Source of the DNA: an uncultured Prevotella sp.
Lineage (GTDB): Bacteria > Bacteroidota > Bacteroidia > Bacteroidales > Bacteroidaceae
Direction: 5' to 3'
NCBI GenBank assembly: GCA_900550365.1
Contig: URRR01000009.1
Coordinates: 17,877-81,876 of the forward strand
DNA length: 64,000 nucleotides
The notes under the pieces are model-generated. The model was not told where the DNA came from. It saw only the letters and a program-made list of their open reading frames with translations, and made no database searches. Both the position numbers and the translations under genes were made by a program. Numbering within the stretch: position 1 is the first letter of the stretch; every line of letters starts with the position of its first letter. Below, one piece after another: positions 1 through 8,687 of the stretch.

Positions 1-529
1 CAATTACGGCGGTAGAAGCGTGCTTGCGGTGAGCTGTACCGAAAGCGTCCATTACATAGCAGTCAGCATAAGATGCGAGCTTCTTTGCAAATGTCTTCTG
101 GCGCTCTTTCATTTCTTTCTTCGCGTCCTCATATGCGGGGTCAGCCTTGTCAATGCCTACGGGCTTGCCTTCTTCCTCAGGATAGAAGCGCAGGTTCTCC
201 AGCAGCAGAGCCTCTCCCGGCTTCAGCTCGGCAGCCTCTTTGTCTGCGTTGGCGCAGTCAGGTGCGAACTTAACTTCAACTCCGAGATGCTCAGATACGT
301 TCTTTACGATTTGGCTCAAAGAGAGTTTCGGGTTAACCTTGCCTTTGGGCTTGCCCATGTGGCTCATCATGATTACGCTGCCGCCGTCTGCGAGAATCTT
401 TTTCAGCGTGGGGAGAGCTCCGCGTATGCGGGTGTCGTCGGTTACATTTCCGTTTTCGTCCAAGGGCACGTTGAAGTCAACGCGTACGATTGCCTTCTTT
501 CCGGCAAAGTTAAATTGTTCGATTTTCAT
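1..529 (-). CDS. pgk: Phosphoglycerate kinase, N-terminal part (3' end beyond window)
   Basis: Reading leftward from the ATG at 529, the protein begins MKIEQFNFAGKKAIVRVDFN and continues with the PGK signature of a DFNVPL motif, the DTRIRGALPTL stretch and a GKPKGK segment. About 176 residues of a usually ~415-residue enzyme are present; the rest lies outside the window. It transfers the phosphate of 1,3-bisphosphoglycerate to ADP in cytoplasmic glycolysis. A TAACTTTGC box at 707-715 on the same strand gives a leader of roughly 170 nt. The identification is secure from motif order. Confidence 0.96.
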   Translation of the reverse strand, partial: MKIEQFNFAGKKAIVRVDFNVPLDENGNVTDDTRIRGALPTLKKILADGGSVIMMSHMGKPKGKVNPKLSLSQIVKNVSEHLGVEVKFAPDCANADKEAAELKPGEALLLENLRFYPEEEGKPVGIDKADPAYEDAKKEMKERQKTFAKKLASYADCYVMDAFGTAHRKHASTAVI

Positions 530-706
530 AATTACCTTAAATTTTTATTTATTGAAGTATCTTTACTTAATGGATAATGTCTGGAATGTATCTGTCGGGA
601 GCGGTGTACAATGATGAACTGAAGATTAGCCGTCATGGCCTGTGCCGTTTTGCTATACGTTTTTCATGCCTGTGTATCCACGTCCCGTTTTTCATTTATA
701 TTTGTT

Positions 707-715
707 GCAAAGTTA
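707..715 (-). promoter_or_regulatory. -7 box of the pgk promoter
   Basis: The minus strand reads TAACTTTGC, matching the Bacteroidota TAnnTTTG -7 element. The expected -33 position, 20 bp upstream, reads TTC instead of TTG, so the match is partial. Confidence 0.55.
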
Positions 716-910
716 ACAAATTAAGCCGATAATGTGAAATGTACGCTTAATATTTTTACGATTTTTGACATGCCCGTAATAGTTATGTAATGTTCGGGTG
801 GCAAAAATGGAGCATTGCGGCAGTGCTGATATGCAGGCCGTCAGGGTGTCAGTGTAATGCCCGTTTTGTAAAAGCCTTGTACATCGTTTCGTGTAATCGA
901 ATTTTTGTGC

Positions 911-919
911 TATCTTTGC
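911..919 (+). promoter_or_regulatory. -7 box of the queC promoter
   Basis: TATCTTTGC lies 15 nt before the first ATG of queC. Transcription should start near 923, leaving a very short leader, so no preQ1-type riboswitch fits between promoter and gene. Confidence 0.6.
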
Positions 920-934
920 ATGCGTTAAAATGTA

Positions 935-1594
935 ATGATAATGAAAGATTGTGTTATAGTATTGAGTGGCGGAATGGACAGTACCACGCTGCTTTACGAC
1001 ATGAAGGACAGGATAGCCCTGGCCGTATCGTTTGATTACGGCAGCAATCATAATGCCCGCGAGATAGGTTATGCCAAGATGCATTGCCGCCGTTTGGGCA
1101 TAAGGCATGCGCTTATCAGGCTTGACTTCATGCATGATTACTTCAAAAGCGCACTGCTTGAAGGGGCGGATGCTGTTCCTGAGGGGCATTATGCCGATGA
1201 CAACATGCGGTCAACGGTGGTGCCGTTCCGCAATGGCATCATGTTGTCGATAGCGGCCGGAATCGCGGAAAGTGAGGGGCTGAAGTATGTCATGATGGCC
1301 AGTCACGGCGGCGACCATTCTATTTATCCAGACTGCCGGCCTGAGTTTGTCGCCGCAATGTGTGAGGCAACGAAGGCAGGTACTTATCCGGGGATAGAAA
1401 TCCTGGCTCCATATACTAATATGACAAAGGGTGACATAGCACGGCGTGGAGCTGCTCTCGGCATCAATTATGCCGAGACGTGGAGCTGCTATAAGGGCGG
1501 TGACAAGCATTGCGGCAAGTGCGGCACATGTGTTGAGCGTAAAGAGGCGCTGCGTGAGGCCGGCATTGATGACCCTACGGAATATGAGGCTTGA
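935..1594 (+). CDS. queC: 7-cyano-7-deazaguanine synthase QueC
   Basis: This 219-residue protein makes preQ0, the precursor of queuosine, from 7-carboxy-7-deazaguanine, ammonia and ATP. It has the N-terminal PP-loop motif SGGMDS (residues 11-16) and the C-terminal zinc-binding cluster CYKGGDKHCGKCGTC, with cysteines near 185, 193, 196 and 199. Length is normal for the family. ATGs at 935 and 941 are both possible; the promoter at 911-919 allows either. tgt, the enzyme that inserts the deazaguanine into tRNA, is at 20-21 kb in this window. Confidence 0.95.
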   Translation: MIMKDCVIVLSGGMDSTTLLYDMKDRIALAVSFDYGSNHNAREIGYAKMHCRRLGIRHALIRLDFMHDYFKSALLEGADAVPEGHYADDNMRSTVVPFRNGIMLSIAAGIAESEGLKYVMMASHGGDHSIYPDCRPEFVAAMCEATKAGTYPGIEILAPYTNMTKGDIARRGAALGINYAETWSCYKGGDKHCGKCGTCVERKEALREAGIDDPTEYEA

Positions 1595-1629
1595 GCAGGC
1601 CTGTTCTGATATTTGGTTAATTGTTATGG

Positions 1630-1660
1630 GGAGACCGTTTAGTCCGGTCTCCTTTTTTTT
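1630..1660 (+). terminator. Rho-independent terminator of queC
   Basis: A perfect 8-bp stem, GGAGACCG (1630-1637) with CGGTCTCC (1645-1652), is followed by eight T residues. The T-run reaches the stop codon of the convergent gene ogt. Confidence 0.85.
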
Positions 1661-2171
1661 ATTCCGGCCAGGCGTTTTCTATCTTTAGCAGCATCTTCTT
1701 TACATCCAGTCCGCCGCCGTATCCCGTCAGACTGTTGTCGCTGCCTATCACTCTGTGGCATGGCACTATTATTGAAATAGGGTTGACGGCGTTTGCCGCC
1801 GCGACGGCTCTCACCGCCTTCGGGTTATGTATGCGCCTGGCCAGCTCACCGTATGATATCGTTGTGCCGTAAGGTATTTTCGTAAGTTCCGTCCATACGG
1901 TGTTCTGAAACGCTGTGCCGGTGAATACTGTCGGGATGTCGAACGTCTTGCGGCGACCTGCGAAGTATTCGTCAAGCTCTGCTGTTGTTCGTGTTATTAT
2001 GTCAGATGAGCCTTCCTCATACACGGCGTTAAGGCACTTCTGTATCTTGCGGTCAGTAGCGGCGCGGTGTCTGCCGGCAAACCAGTCGCAGAGGCAGAGT
2101 CTGTCGCCCGCTGAACCTATAATCATCATGCCGGCCGGCGACGTGTAATGTGTTATTTTTATTGTTTCCAT
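1659..2171 (-). CDS. ogt: Methylated-DNA--protein-cysteine S-methyltransferase
   Basis: This 170-residue protein accepts the methyl group of O6-methylguanine in DNA in a single-turnover repair reaction. The active-site motif PCHRVIG, with the acceptor cysteine near residue 138, is followed by a GYGGGLDVKKMLL helix typical of the family. An N-terminal ribonuclease-like domain precedes it, with no Ada-type regulatory domain. It is convergent with queC and appears to be a single-gene unit. The symbol follows common use for the stand-alone form. Confidence 0.92.
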   Translation of the reverse strand: METIKITHYTSPAGMMIIGSAGDRLCLCDWFAGRHRAATDRKIQKCLNAVYEEGSSDIITRTTAELDEYFAGRRKTFDIPTVFTGTAFQNTVWTELTKIPYGTTISYGELARRIHNPKAVRAVAAANAVNPISIIVPCHRVIGSDNSLTGYGGGLDVKKMLLKIENAWPE

Positions 2172-2354
2172 TTGTTGCGTTTTACGGTCAGGTTGGTTTT
2201 CTGGTAATATGTCTGTACTCTCATAAACTCACCTTGTTGACTGTGTGTGACAATGTGCGAAAGTACTGTTTTTATTTGGAAAACCAAGACTTTGATGTCA
2301 GAAAAAATCTTAATGATTTCCTTCTTCCAGCCTGCTGATTTTCAGCCGTTTTGC

Positions 2355-2464
2355 AAAAGACCGTCTTTTGCTGGATGAAAGACCGTCAATCACGCGCTGA
2401 AAGGCCACCTTTTGCATTGTAAAAGACGGCCTTTTGCAAAACCCTTTGTTTAAGGCCGTTTTGC
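2355..2464. repeat. 22-bp phased palindromic array, locus 1 (five units)
   Basis: Five consecutive 22-bp units begin at 2355, 2377, 2399, 2421 and 2443. Unit 1 core is AAAAGACCGTCTTTT and unit 4 core is AAAAGACGGCCTTTT; units 2, 3 and 5 are more degenerate. Each core is followed by a 7-nt spacer such as GCTGGAT or GCATTGT. The array lies in the 400-bp gap upstream of ogt and downstream of the outer-membrane barrel gene. Five further loci with the same period occur in the window. Confidence 0.9.
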
Positions 2465-2510
2465 AGGATGTGTGCAGGCCGGTGATTGCGGGTAAGATGC
2501 TGAGGTGTTG

Positions 2511-2545
2511 TTAAAAGAAAAGTGCCCGACGATTAGGCCGGGCAC
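2511..2545 (-). terminator. Terminator of the outer-membrane barrel gene
   Basis: On the minus strand a 7-bp stem, GTGCCCG with CGGGCAC (2522-2528 and 2539-2545), is followed by the T-rich run TTTTCTTTT. It lies 36 nt beyond the stop codon at 2581. Confidence 0.8.
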
Positions 2546-2580
2546 TTGTGCAATGTTGTAGTAACGCATTGCCGTTAAAA

Positions 2581-3114
2581 TCAGAAATTGTAGTAAACTC
2601 CGAATGTGATATTGTTGCCGTCAAGGTTGATTCCCCACTCACTTGCTTTGGGACCGTCGTCAATTCCCTTAATCTGCTCCCAGCCGAGGAAGCCCACATG
2701 AGCTACAAGGCTGAACTTGTTGATTTTAACTTCGATACCGGGCTTCAGGCCGATTGACCACTGGTTAGCTGTACCGTTGTAGTGCTTGTAACCAAAACCG
2801 CCGTCGCAGAACAGGTTGACAACCTTGCTGTGGAAGAACGTGTAGCGTGCATAGGGGTTGATTTCAAACGTTTGTGTAGCGCCTACGCTGATGCTTCCTA
2901 AATCAATAGCGCCCTTAGACCAGCCGAACATTACACCTGCTGCCCAGTCGTCATTGAACTTGTAGCCGACTTCAGGCAGGAGCTTGTAGTAAGTCTCGTT
3001 GTCTGCACCGTCAACGTCAACGCTTGAGATACCTACGTTACCTCCTACGTAAACTTGTGCGCTTGCACATACCGCAATCATTACGGCAACCAAAGTCATG
3101 TAAATCTTTTTCAT
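2581..3114 (-). CDS. Small outer-membrane beta-barrel protein, exported
   Basis: The 177-residue product has a Sec signal peptide (basic MKK, hydrophobic core, cleavage after ASA near residue 19). The rest alternates polar and aromatic residues in short strands and ends in a terminal phenylalanine (GVYYNF), as in outer-membrane barrels recognised by the BAM complex. The glycine-rich VYVGGNVGISS start and length resemble the porin-family/OmpW-like barrels common in Bacteroidota. Function is unknown. It is monocistronic, with its own promoter and terminator. Confidence 0.8.
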   Translation of the reverse strand: MKKIYMTLVAVMIAVCASAQVYVGGNVGISSVDVDGADNETYYKLLPEVGYKFNDDWAAGVMFGWSKGAIDLGSISVGATQTFEINPYARYTFFHSKVVNLFCDGGFGYKHYNGTANQWSIGLKPGIEVKINKFSLVAHVGFLGWEQIKGIDDGPKASEWGINLDGNNITFGVYYNF

Positions 3115-3178
3115 AATTCTTTTAATTTTAAATTAGACAATCAATTTATTTTCAATCATTCTTGATTTTTATCGCGGT

Positions 3179-3187
3179 GCAAATGTA
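3179..3187 (-). promoter_or_regulatory. -7 box of the outer-membrane barrel promoter
   Basis: The minus strand reads TACATTTGC, 65 nt before the start codon at 3114. The -33 position is T-rich without a clear TTG. Confidence 0.55.
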
Positions 3188-3256
3188 TTGATTATGTAAT
3201 ATATAAAAAAATTTTTTGCTGCCATTTTTATATTCTTCGGTAATATGTGTTAAATA

Positions 3257-3289
3257 TTTGGAATAATCGAACAATTTAAATAACTTTGC
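3257..3289 (+). promoter_or_regulatory. Complete -33/-7 promoter of kdsA
   Basis: TTTG (3257-3260), a 20-bp gap, then TAACTTTGC (3281-3289) fit the Bacteroidota consensus exactly. Transcription should start near 3293, downstream of the ATG at 3290. This argues for the internal ATG at 3314 as the real kdsA start. Confidence 0.8.
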
Positions 3290-3313
3290 ATGTCCAAAAA
3301 TAAAACTAAAAAG

Positions 3314-4069
3314 ATGCAACCGGTTTTCATAGCAGGTCCTTGCGTCATTGAGTCGCAGGAATTATTAAATAATGTGGCCGAACGCCTTTGTCAGTTAAAC
3401 GGGAAGTTCGGCATAGACATCATATTCAAGTCTTCATTTGACAAGGCTAACCGTACGTCTCTTCACTCTTACCGTGGCCCGGGTATCGATGCGGGGCTTC
3501 AGATGCTGGCAGACGTCAAGTCGAAGTATGGCTTGCGCGTCCTTACGGATATACATGAGAGTTGGCAGGCAGGGCCGGTAGGTGAGGTTGCTGATGTAAT
3601 TCAGATTCCGGCTTTCCTTTGCCGTCAGACCGATTTACTTGTAGCTGCTGCCCGTACGGGGCGTGTGGTCAACATAAAGAAGGCACAGTTTCTCAGCGGC
3701 GCGGATATGGTTTATCCGGTGGAGAAAGCCCGTGAGGCCGGTGCAGCTGACATCTGGCTTACCGAGCGGGGTAACATTTACGGATATAATAACCTTGTTG
3801 TGGATTTCAGGAATATCCCTGACATGCTTAAGATAGTTCCTACGGTGATCATGGACTGTACACATAGTGTGCAACGCCCTGGCGCCGGGGGAGGCAAGAC
3901 GTCCGGCGACAGATGCTTTGTACCGTCAATGGCGCTTGCCGCAAAGGCTTTCGGGGCTACAGGTTATTTCTTTGAGGTTCATCCTGACCCTGACAACGCT
4001 CTGAGCGACGGCCCCAACATGTTGCGCCTTGATGACCTTGAGGCGCTTGTTCAGAAGATACTTTTATAG
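3314..4069 (+). CDS. kdsA: 3-deoxy-8-phosphooctulonate (Kdo-8-P) synthase
   Basis: The enzyme condenses arabinose-5-phosphate with phosphoenolpyruvate in the first committed step of Kdo synthesis for lipopolysaccharide. Motifs in order are AGPCVIES, FKSSFDKANR, TDIHE, IPAFLCRQTDLLVAAA, VNIKKAQFLS and DCTHSVQRPG. I choose the ATG at 3314 (251 residues). The in-frame ATG at 3290 lies between the -7 box and the expected transcription start, and the 8 residues it would add are a non-conserved lysine-rich stretch. kdsD, which makes the arabinose-5-phosphate, follows 99 nt downstream. Confidence 0.94.
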   Translation: MQPVFIAGPCVIESQELLNNVAERLCQLNGKFGIDIIFKSSFDKANRTSLHSYRGPGIDAGLQMLADVKSKYGLRVLTDIHESWQAGPVGEVADVIQIPAFLCRQTDLLVAAARTGRVVNIKKAQFLSGADMVYPVEKAREAGAADIWLTERGNIYGYNNLVVDFRNIPDMLKIVPTVIMDCTHSVQRPGAGGGKTSGDRCFVPSMALAAKAFGATGYFFEVHPDPDNALSDGPNMLRLDDLEALVQKILL

Positions 4070-4168
4070 TCATATCACAGGCATTGATGCCGTTATATAA
4101 TATAATGTAAAGGTGAATTGCTGTTTTCCCGGCTTATGGCCTTTATGTAAATAAAAAACGATTGCTCG

Positions 4169-5137
4169 ATGGAAGCAGAAGAAAGATTGAAACATGTGCG
4201 TGAATACGCAACCCGTTGCATAAGAGAAGAGGCACAGGCCGTGCTTGATTTAGTTCCGCAGTTGGATGAGAATTTTGATAAGGCCGTCAGCCTTATGTAC
4301 CATTGCCATGGCAAGGTGATAGTTACCGGCGTAGGAAAGAGCGGACATATCGGAGCGAAAATCGCTGCAACGTTGTCCAGTACGGGCACTCCGTCGTTCT
4401 TCATTAATCCGTTGGATGTCTTTCATGGCGACCTTGGCGTTATGACGAAAGATGATGTTGTGCTCGCTTTAAGCTATTCGGGACAGACTGACGAGCTGTT
4501 GCGCTTTATCCCGATGGTGCTTCATATGGAGATTCCTATAATCGGGATGAGCGGTAATTCGTCATCTCTTCTGGCTAAATACAGTACTGTACACCTGCAT
4601 GTACAGGTTGAGAGAGAGGCCTGCCCGCTGAATCTCGCGCCTACGAGCAGCACTACGGCCACGCTCGCAATGGGCGATGCGCTTGCCGTCGCGCTAATGG
4701 AGGTAAGAGATTTTAAGCCCGGTGACTTTGCACAGTTTCATCCGGGCGGTGAGCTTGGAAAGCGTCTTCTCACCACAGCCCGTGATGTTATGCGTACGGA
4801 AGACATGCCCGTAATACCGCCGACAATGCATCTCGGTGAAGCTATAATTCATGTCAGCAAAGGTAAGTTGGGACTTGGTATAGCTGAAGTTGACGGCAAG
4901 ATTGTTGGATTGATAACTGATGGGGACATCCGACGTGCAATGGAGAAGTGGCAGGCTCAGTTCTTCGACCGTACCGTAGCCGACATTATGACGCGTAATC
5001 CGAAGGTGGTTATGCCGTCAACAAAGATTAATGACATACAGAATATAATGAATAAGTATAAGATTCATTCAGTGCTTGTAGTTGACGAAGACAATCATCT
5101 GCTCGGAGTAGTTGACCATTACAGTTGTATGTTGTGA
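4169..5137 (+). CDS. kdsD: Arabinose-5-phosphate isomerase (KpsF/GutQ family)
   Basis: This 322-residue protein interconverts ribulose-5-phosphate and arabinose-5-phosphate, the substrate of KdsA. The SIS domain (about residues 35-175) shows GVGKSGHIG and a STGTPSFFINPLDVFHGDLG stretch; two CBS domains fill the C-terminal half (about 205-322), including the GLITDGDIRRA segment. Domain order and length match the family. It is co-oriented with kdsA and ends in a strong hairpin, so kdsA-kdsD is probably a two-gene operon. Confidence 0.93.
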   Translation: MEAEERLKHVREYATRCIREEAQAVLDLVPQLDENFDKAVSLMYHCHGKVIVTGVGKSGHIGAKIAATLSSTGTPSFFINPLDVFHGDLGVMTKDDVVLALSYSGQTDELLRFIPMVLHMEIPIIGMSGNSSSLLAKYSTVHLHVQVEREACPLNLAPTSSTTATLAMGDALAVALMEVRDFKPGDFAQFHPGGELGKRLLTTARDVMRTEDMPVIPPTMHLGEAIIHVSKGKLGLGIAEVDGKIVGLITDGDIRRAMEKWQAQFFDRTVADIMTRNPKVVMPSTKINDIQNIMNKYKIHSVLVVDEDNHLLGVVDHYSCML

Positions 5138-5155
5138 TGATTTATAACCTTTTTG

Positions 5156-5187
5156 CAGGCAAGACGCAGGTGTGCGTTTCTTGCCTG
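5156..5187 (+). terminator. Terminator after kdsD
   Basis: CAGGCAAGA (5156-5164) pairs perfectly with TCTTGCCTG (5179-5187), and a GCA/TGC pair extends the stem. An A/T-rich tail TATTTATTATA follows. Confidence 0.7.
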
Positions 5188-5213
5188 TATTTATTATAGG
5201 TAAAAGATTGAAC

Positions 5214-6476
5214 ATGAGAAGGTATTTGTTAGTTATATTGTTTGCCGTTATCTGTTCCGGCATAAGTTCACAGACATCTGATTCTTTGATTGTTGACTGC
5301 CTGCGGGATGAGGGCGTCAGATTCTCACATAATAATTCAGTTACGTTGCTGATGAACGGACAGGAGAAGTTTGACGACATGTTTGAGGCCATACGTCAGG
5401 CCCGCAGCAGTGTACATCTTGAGTATTTCAATTTCCGGAATGACTCTATCGCGTCGCTGCTTTTTGGCATCCTTGCTGACAAAGTAAGGGAAGGCGTTGA
5501 GGTACGTGCCTTGTTTGACGGTTTCGGTAACGACTCGAACAACCAGCCTTTGAAGAAAGAACATCTTCAGAAGATACGTGCCAACGGCATAGAAATTTAT
5601 GAGTTTGACCCTATCCGCTTTCCTTGGGTCAATCATGTGTTCCACCGTGACCACCGCAAGATTGTCGTAATAGATGGCAAAATAGCCTATACCGGCGGAA
5701 TGAATGTCGCCGATTATTATATCACAGGTACTGAACAGGTTGGTGAGTGGCGTGATATGCATTGCCGCATAGAGGGTGATGAGGTTAACACTCTTCAGGC
5801 TATTTTCCTTAAAATATGGAATAAGGTGAGCGGACAGAACGTGCACGGGGCGAAGTATTTCTTCGGTTATCACAAAGCTGATTATATAACAGGACTGAAG
5901 CCTGACACCTGTTGCACCGCAGGTAACAAGATGGTGGGTATCATCAACCGTGAGCCACGTACTACCAACGGAATAATCAGGACGTTTTACACCGAAGCCA
6001 TTAACTCTGCAAAAGACAGTATAAAGCTTGTGAATCCGTATCTTACGCTTAACGCGACGCTAAAGCGGGCTTTGCGTAAGGCTGTGGAACGCGGCGTGAA
6101 GGTAGAGATAATGGTCTCAGAGAAGAGTGATATTCCGCTTACTCCGGATTGTGTGTTTTATAATGTACACCGGTTGATGAAGCACGGGGTAGACGTATGG
6201 ATTTACAGGAACGGTTTTCATCATACTAAAATCATCATGGTAGACGGACGTTTCTGCACCGTAGGCAGCGCCAATCTTAACGCGCGCAGCCTTAATTTCG
6301 ATTATGAGGAGAACGCGGTAATCGTTGACCCATGCACAACAAAGGAGCTTAACGATATGTTTGAGCGTGACAAGAAGCACTCGTTCAAGCTTACTGAGGA
6401 GATATGGGATGAATGGCGTACACCTTGGCAGAAGTTTGTAGGCTGGTTTGCCCATTTGCTTACGCCATTCCTCTGA
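5214..6476 (+). CDS. Exported phospholipase D-family / cardiolipin synthase-like protein
   Basis: The start at 5214 gives MRRYLLVILFAVICSGISSQ, a clean Sec signal peptide; the longer reading from 5172 places untypical residues ahead of it. Two HKD motifs are present: HRDHRKIVVIDGKIAYTGG near residue 150 and HHTKIIMVDGRFCTVGSAN near 345. This is the arrangement of cardiolipin synthase and related phosphatidyltransferases. The signal peptide suggests action in the periplasm or outer envelope rather than as the multi-spanning Cls enzyme. Whether it makes cardiolipin or cleaves phospholipids cannot be told from sequence. Confidence 0.85.
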   Translation: MRRYLLVILFAVICSGISSQTSDSLIVDCLRDEGVRFSHNNSVTLLMNGQEKFDDMFEAIRQARSSVHLEYFNFRNDSIASLLFGILADKVREGVEVRALFDGFGNDSNNQPLKKEHLQKIRANGIEIYEFDPIRFPWVNHVFHRDHRKIVVIDGKIAYTGGMNVADYYITGTEQVGEWRDMHCRIEGDEVNTLQAIFLKIWNKVSGQNVHGAKYFFGYHKADYITGLKPDTCCTAGNKMVGIINREPRTTNGIIRTFYTEAINSAKDSIKLVNPYLTLNATLKRALRKAVERGVKVEIMVSEKSDIPLTPDCVFYNVHRLMKHGVDVWIYRNGFHHTKIIMVDGRFCTVGSANLNARSLNFDYEENAVIVDPCTTKELNDMFERDKKHSFKLTEEIWDEWRTPWQKFVGWFAHLLTPFL

Positions 6477-6485
6477 CGGCCGCCG

Positions 6486-8678
6486 TTATCCGGCGTAGCC
6501 GTCAACGAGGTCAGCCATCAGATGAATATCAGTATCGCTTATGCCGTGTTCATTAAGGAAATCCTTGTCGTTGGCAAATTCTTCGCTTATACAGTATTTT
6601 CTGTTGAGGCCTGTGTTACGTCGGTTTTCCATGAATCTGGCGAAAAGTTTTACGGCTTCGGCCGTATTGCCTTTCATCCATTGACAATATCCGGCATTAA
6701 GCCAGTCACCGTTTTCAGCATCATCAGCAGACGTCAGACGGCTATATTCCTTTTCGGCCTGGTCATATTTTCCCAAGCCTGACAAGGTCCATGCCAGTAC
6801 ACGCTTTACCGCTGAAGAATCAGGATTCTCTATGTCAAGTCTGTAAAGCAGGTTTATTGCGTCACTGTATTTTTTTGCTTTTGACAATGCAACGCAAAGA
6901 TTTAACGCAACTGTTTTGTTCTGCGGGTCGCTGTCATGCAGTGTCTGATAGCACGCGGCAGAATCCTCAAACTTTCCACATTCAAAATACGAGCGGGCAA
7001 GTAATGACAATACACGTCTGTTTCCGGGGTCTTCAGCTTTAAGTTTTTCAAAAACCTCCACTGCTTTTTCCGGCTGTTTAGCGAAGTTGAGTTCATACAT
7101 GCCGCGCACGAGAAGCATTTTCGGATTGTCCTCATCCGTGTTTTTTGACAGAATGTTTCTTAAAGCGTTGCCGTTCTTATGTTTTATCATGAAGTAACAC
7201 AAGTCCGGTACGAGTGTCTGGATGTCTGTATTATTAAACAGGTCATCGGAAACAAAGATGAAATGCTTTGCGTCAAATGGGTTGACGAGCTGTTCTCTTT
7301 GCGGGTAAAGGCGGAAGAACCGGTACATGTCCTGCAGTATCATGCGCCTAATATAGGCCGGCTGCCTTTGGTCTTCGGGGCTTACAACCTGCCCGAGAAC
7401 TTCAGGCGAGTTAAGCATTTCTTTCATATTGTCAGGCAGGCGGCTGATTACTGACGAAATGGCGAGCGTGAATGAGTATTTGTCACTGTCACAGAACGGT
7501 CCGCTATTGAGAATGTTTATGAGCAGAGGGGTATCTTTCAGGTTGCCAGCCGTGCGTGAGATTTCAGGATGCTCAATATAGAACGGATAAAACCAGTTGG
7601 CTACATTATAGAAAAACGGGAAGCGTTTCATCTGCGAAAAGCCGCCAAAGTAGATGTCAGAGCCGGCTTTCTGCATGTTCATCATTTTCTGAAAACTCTC
7701 CTCCATTTTCTCCATTGCCCGTTCAGATGCGCCTGGGTCAAATATGTCTGTCATGGGGTCATCTTCCTTTTCATTGATGCCGAAGCGTGTGATGTTCAGG
7801 TTATTGTTTTTCATCAGCTCCGGCATGATGTCCCGCCGTATAGTGTCTGTGTCCTGTTCCGCGTTCATGCAGAATATGATTTGTTTCTGCAGGTCGGCCA
7901 GTTCGTTCGCTACGCCGTCATGTGAAAGTGCTTCAGATACAAGATTTTTCATTTTCGGCATAACCCTTGTGCGTGAAGACAGGGCAAATACCCAGCCAAT
8001 AAGTGCTCTTTGGCGTATTTTCTCATCTGTTGATGCAAGGTAGACATGTATCAGCACGCCGAATTTGTTGATGTCCATGTTGTTCATTGCGGCAAGAGTT
8101 ATCGCGCTGATGAGCAGTTGTGCGTCAATACTGTCAATGGTGGGTGAGAGCAGCAGGCGATTGAAAAACTCTGAGTCGTGATCAGACCATTGGCGTGACA
8201 CGATGATGTGGCAGAACAAAGCCTGCATGAAATCATTGTGCCGGCTGTAAAGTTCGTTGCTTTTCGTTGTGCGTGCGGGTTCTATTTCGAGGCTCAGCAT
8301 TGCCGCGTCTGCAACGAATCCTTCAAGTTCAGATTTTATTTTCTCGTCATTGAACTGTTTGTTGCCTGACTTTCTCAATGCGTCTGTAAAGAAGGCAGTG
8401 TGCTGAGTCATGTAAGTCATGTACATGTCACTTGCAAAGCGGTAAAGCCTTGTTGTAAGACTGTTATATATGGCGCTGCGGTGCGGGTCGTTAAAGCCGC
8501 GCCTCATGTAGTCAAGCATCAGCCTGTAATCGTTCTCAATGCTCTCCAGCTCTTCGTCATATATCATGTGAGGATTGGCGTCTACAAACTTACGTACAGC
8601 CCGCAGGGCAGCGCCAAGCTCGCTTCTGTCAATCAGTCTGAAAATGATGTCAAATTCCTTTGTTTCTCTGTTATCCAT
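6486..8678 (-). CDS. Large tetratricopeptide-repeat protein, function unknown
   Basis: The 730-residue product has no signal peptide or membrane segment. The first two thirds are alpha-helical without recognisable motifs. The C-terminal third (about 520-690) carries tandem TPR units with the usual G/A-Y-A spacing, for example AKQPEKAVEVFEKL and CGKFEDSAACYQTLH. It is probably a cytoplasmic scaffold. It starts 9 nt after the stop of the upstream lipoprotein gene, so the two are almost certainly co-transcribed. Its 3' end is 9 nt from the convergent phospholipase-like gene. Confidence 0.75.
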   Translation of the reverse strand: MDNRETKEFDIIFRLIDRSELGAALRAVRKFVDANPHMIYDEELESIENDYRLMLDYMRRGFNDPHRSAIYNSLTTRLYRFASDMYMTYMTQHTAFFTDALRKSGNKQFNDEKIKSELEGFVADAAMLSLEIEPARTTKSNELYSRHNDFMQALFCHIIVSRQWSDHDSEFFNRLLLSPTIDSIDAQLLISAITLAAMNNMDINKFGVLIHVYLASTDEKIRQRALIGWVFALSSRTRVMPKMKNLVSEALSHDGVANELADLQKQIIFCMNAEQDTDTIRRDIMPELMKNNNLNITRFGINEKEDDPMTDIFDPGASERAMEKMEESFQKMMNMQKAGSDIYFGGFSQMKRFPFFYNVANWFYPFYIEHPEISRTAGNLKDTPLLINILNSGPFCDSDKYSFTLAISSVISRLPDNMKEMLNSPEVLGQVVSPEDQRQPAYIRRMILQDMYRFFRLYPQREQLVNPFDAKHFIFVSDDLFNNTDIQTLVPDLCYFMIKHKNGNALRNILSKNTDEDNPKMLLVRGMYELNFAKQPEKAVEVFEKLKAEDPGNRRVLSLLARSYFECGKFEDSAACYQTLHDSDPQNKTVALNLCVALSKAKKYSDAINLLYRLDIENPDSSAVKRVLAWTLSGLGKYDQAEKEYSRLTSADDAENGDWLNAGYCQWMKGNTAEAVKLFARFMENRRNTGLNRKYCISEEFANDKDFLNEHGISDTDIHLMADLVDGYAG

Positions 8679-8687
8679 GTTAAGTCG

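Larger units (their letters stand above)
530..934. other. Intergenic region between divergent pgk and queC
   Basis: This stretch holds the long pgk leader, the pgk promoter at 707-715 and the queC promoter at 911-919. Between them I see no convincing open reading frame, stable RNA or repeat. Confidence 0.6.

Noticed and set aside
1..614. Plus-strand frames of 124 and 185 codons at the window start
   Set aside because: They are shadows of pgk, which reads cleanly on the minus strand from 529.
935..940. A preQ1 riboswitch ahead of queC
   Set aside because: The promoter box ends only 15 nt before the start codon, leaving no room for an aptamer.
5337..5873. A 178-codon minus-strand frame inside the phospholipase-like gene
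   Set aside because: It is antisense to a gene with two intact HKD motifs and has no promoter or domain.
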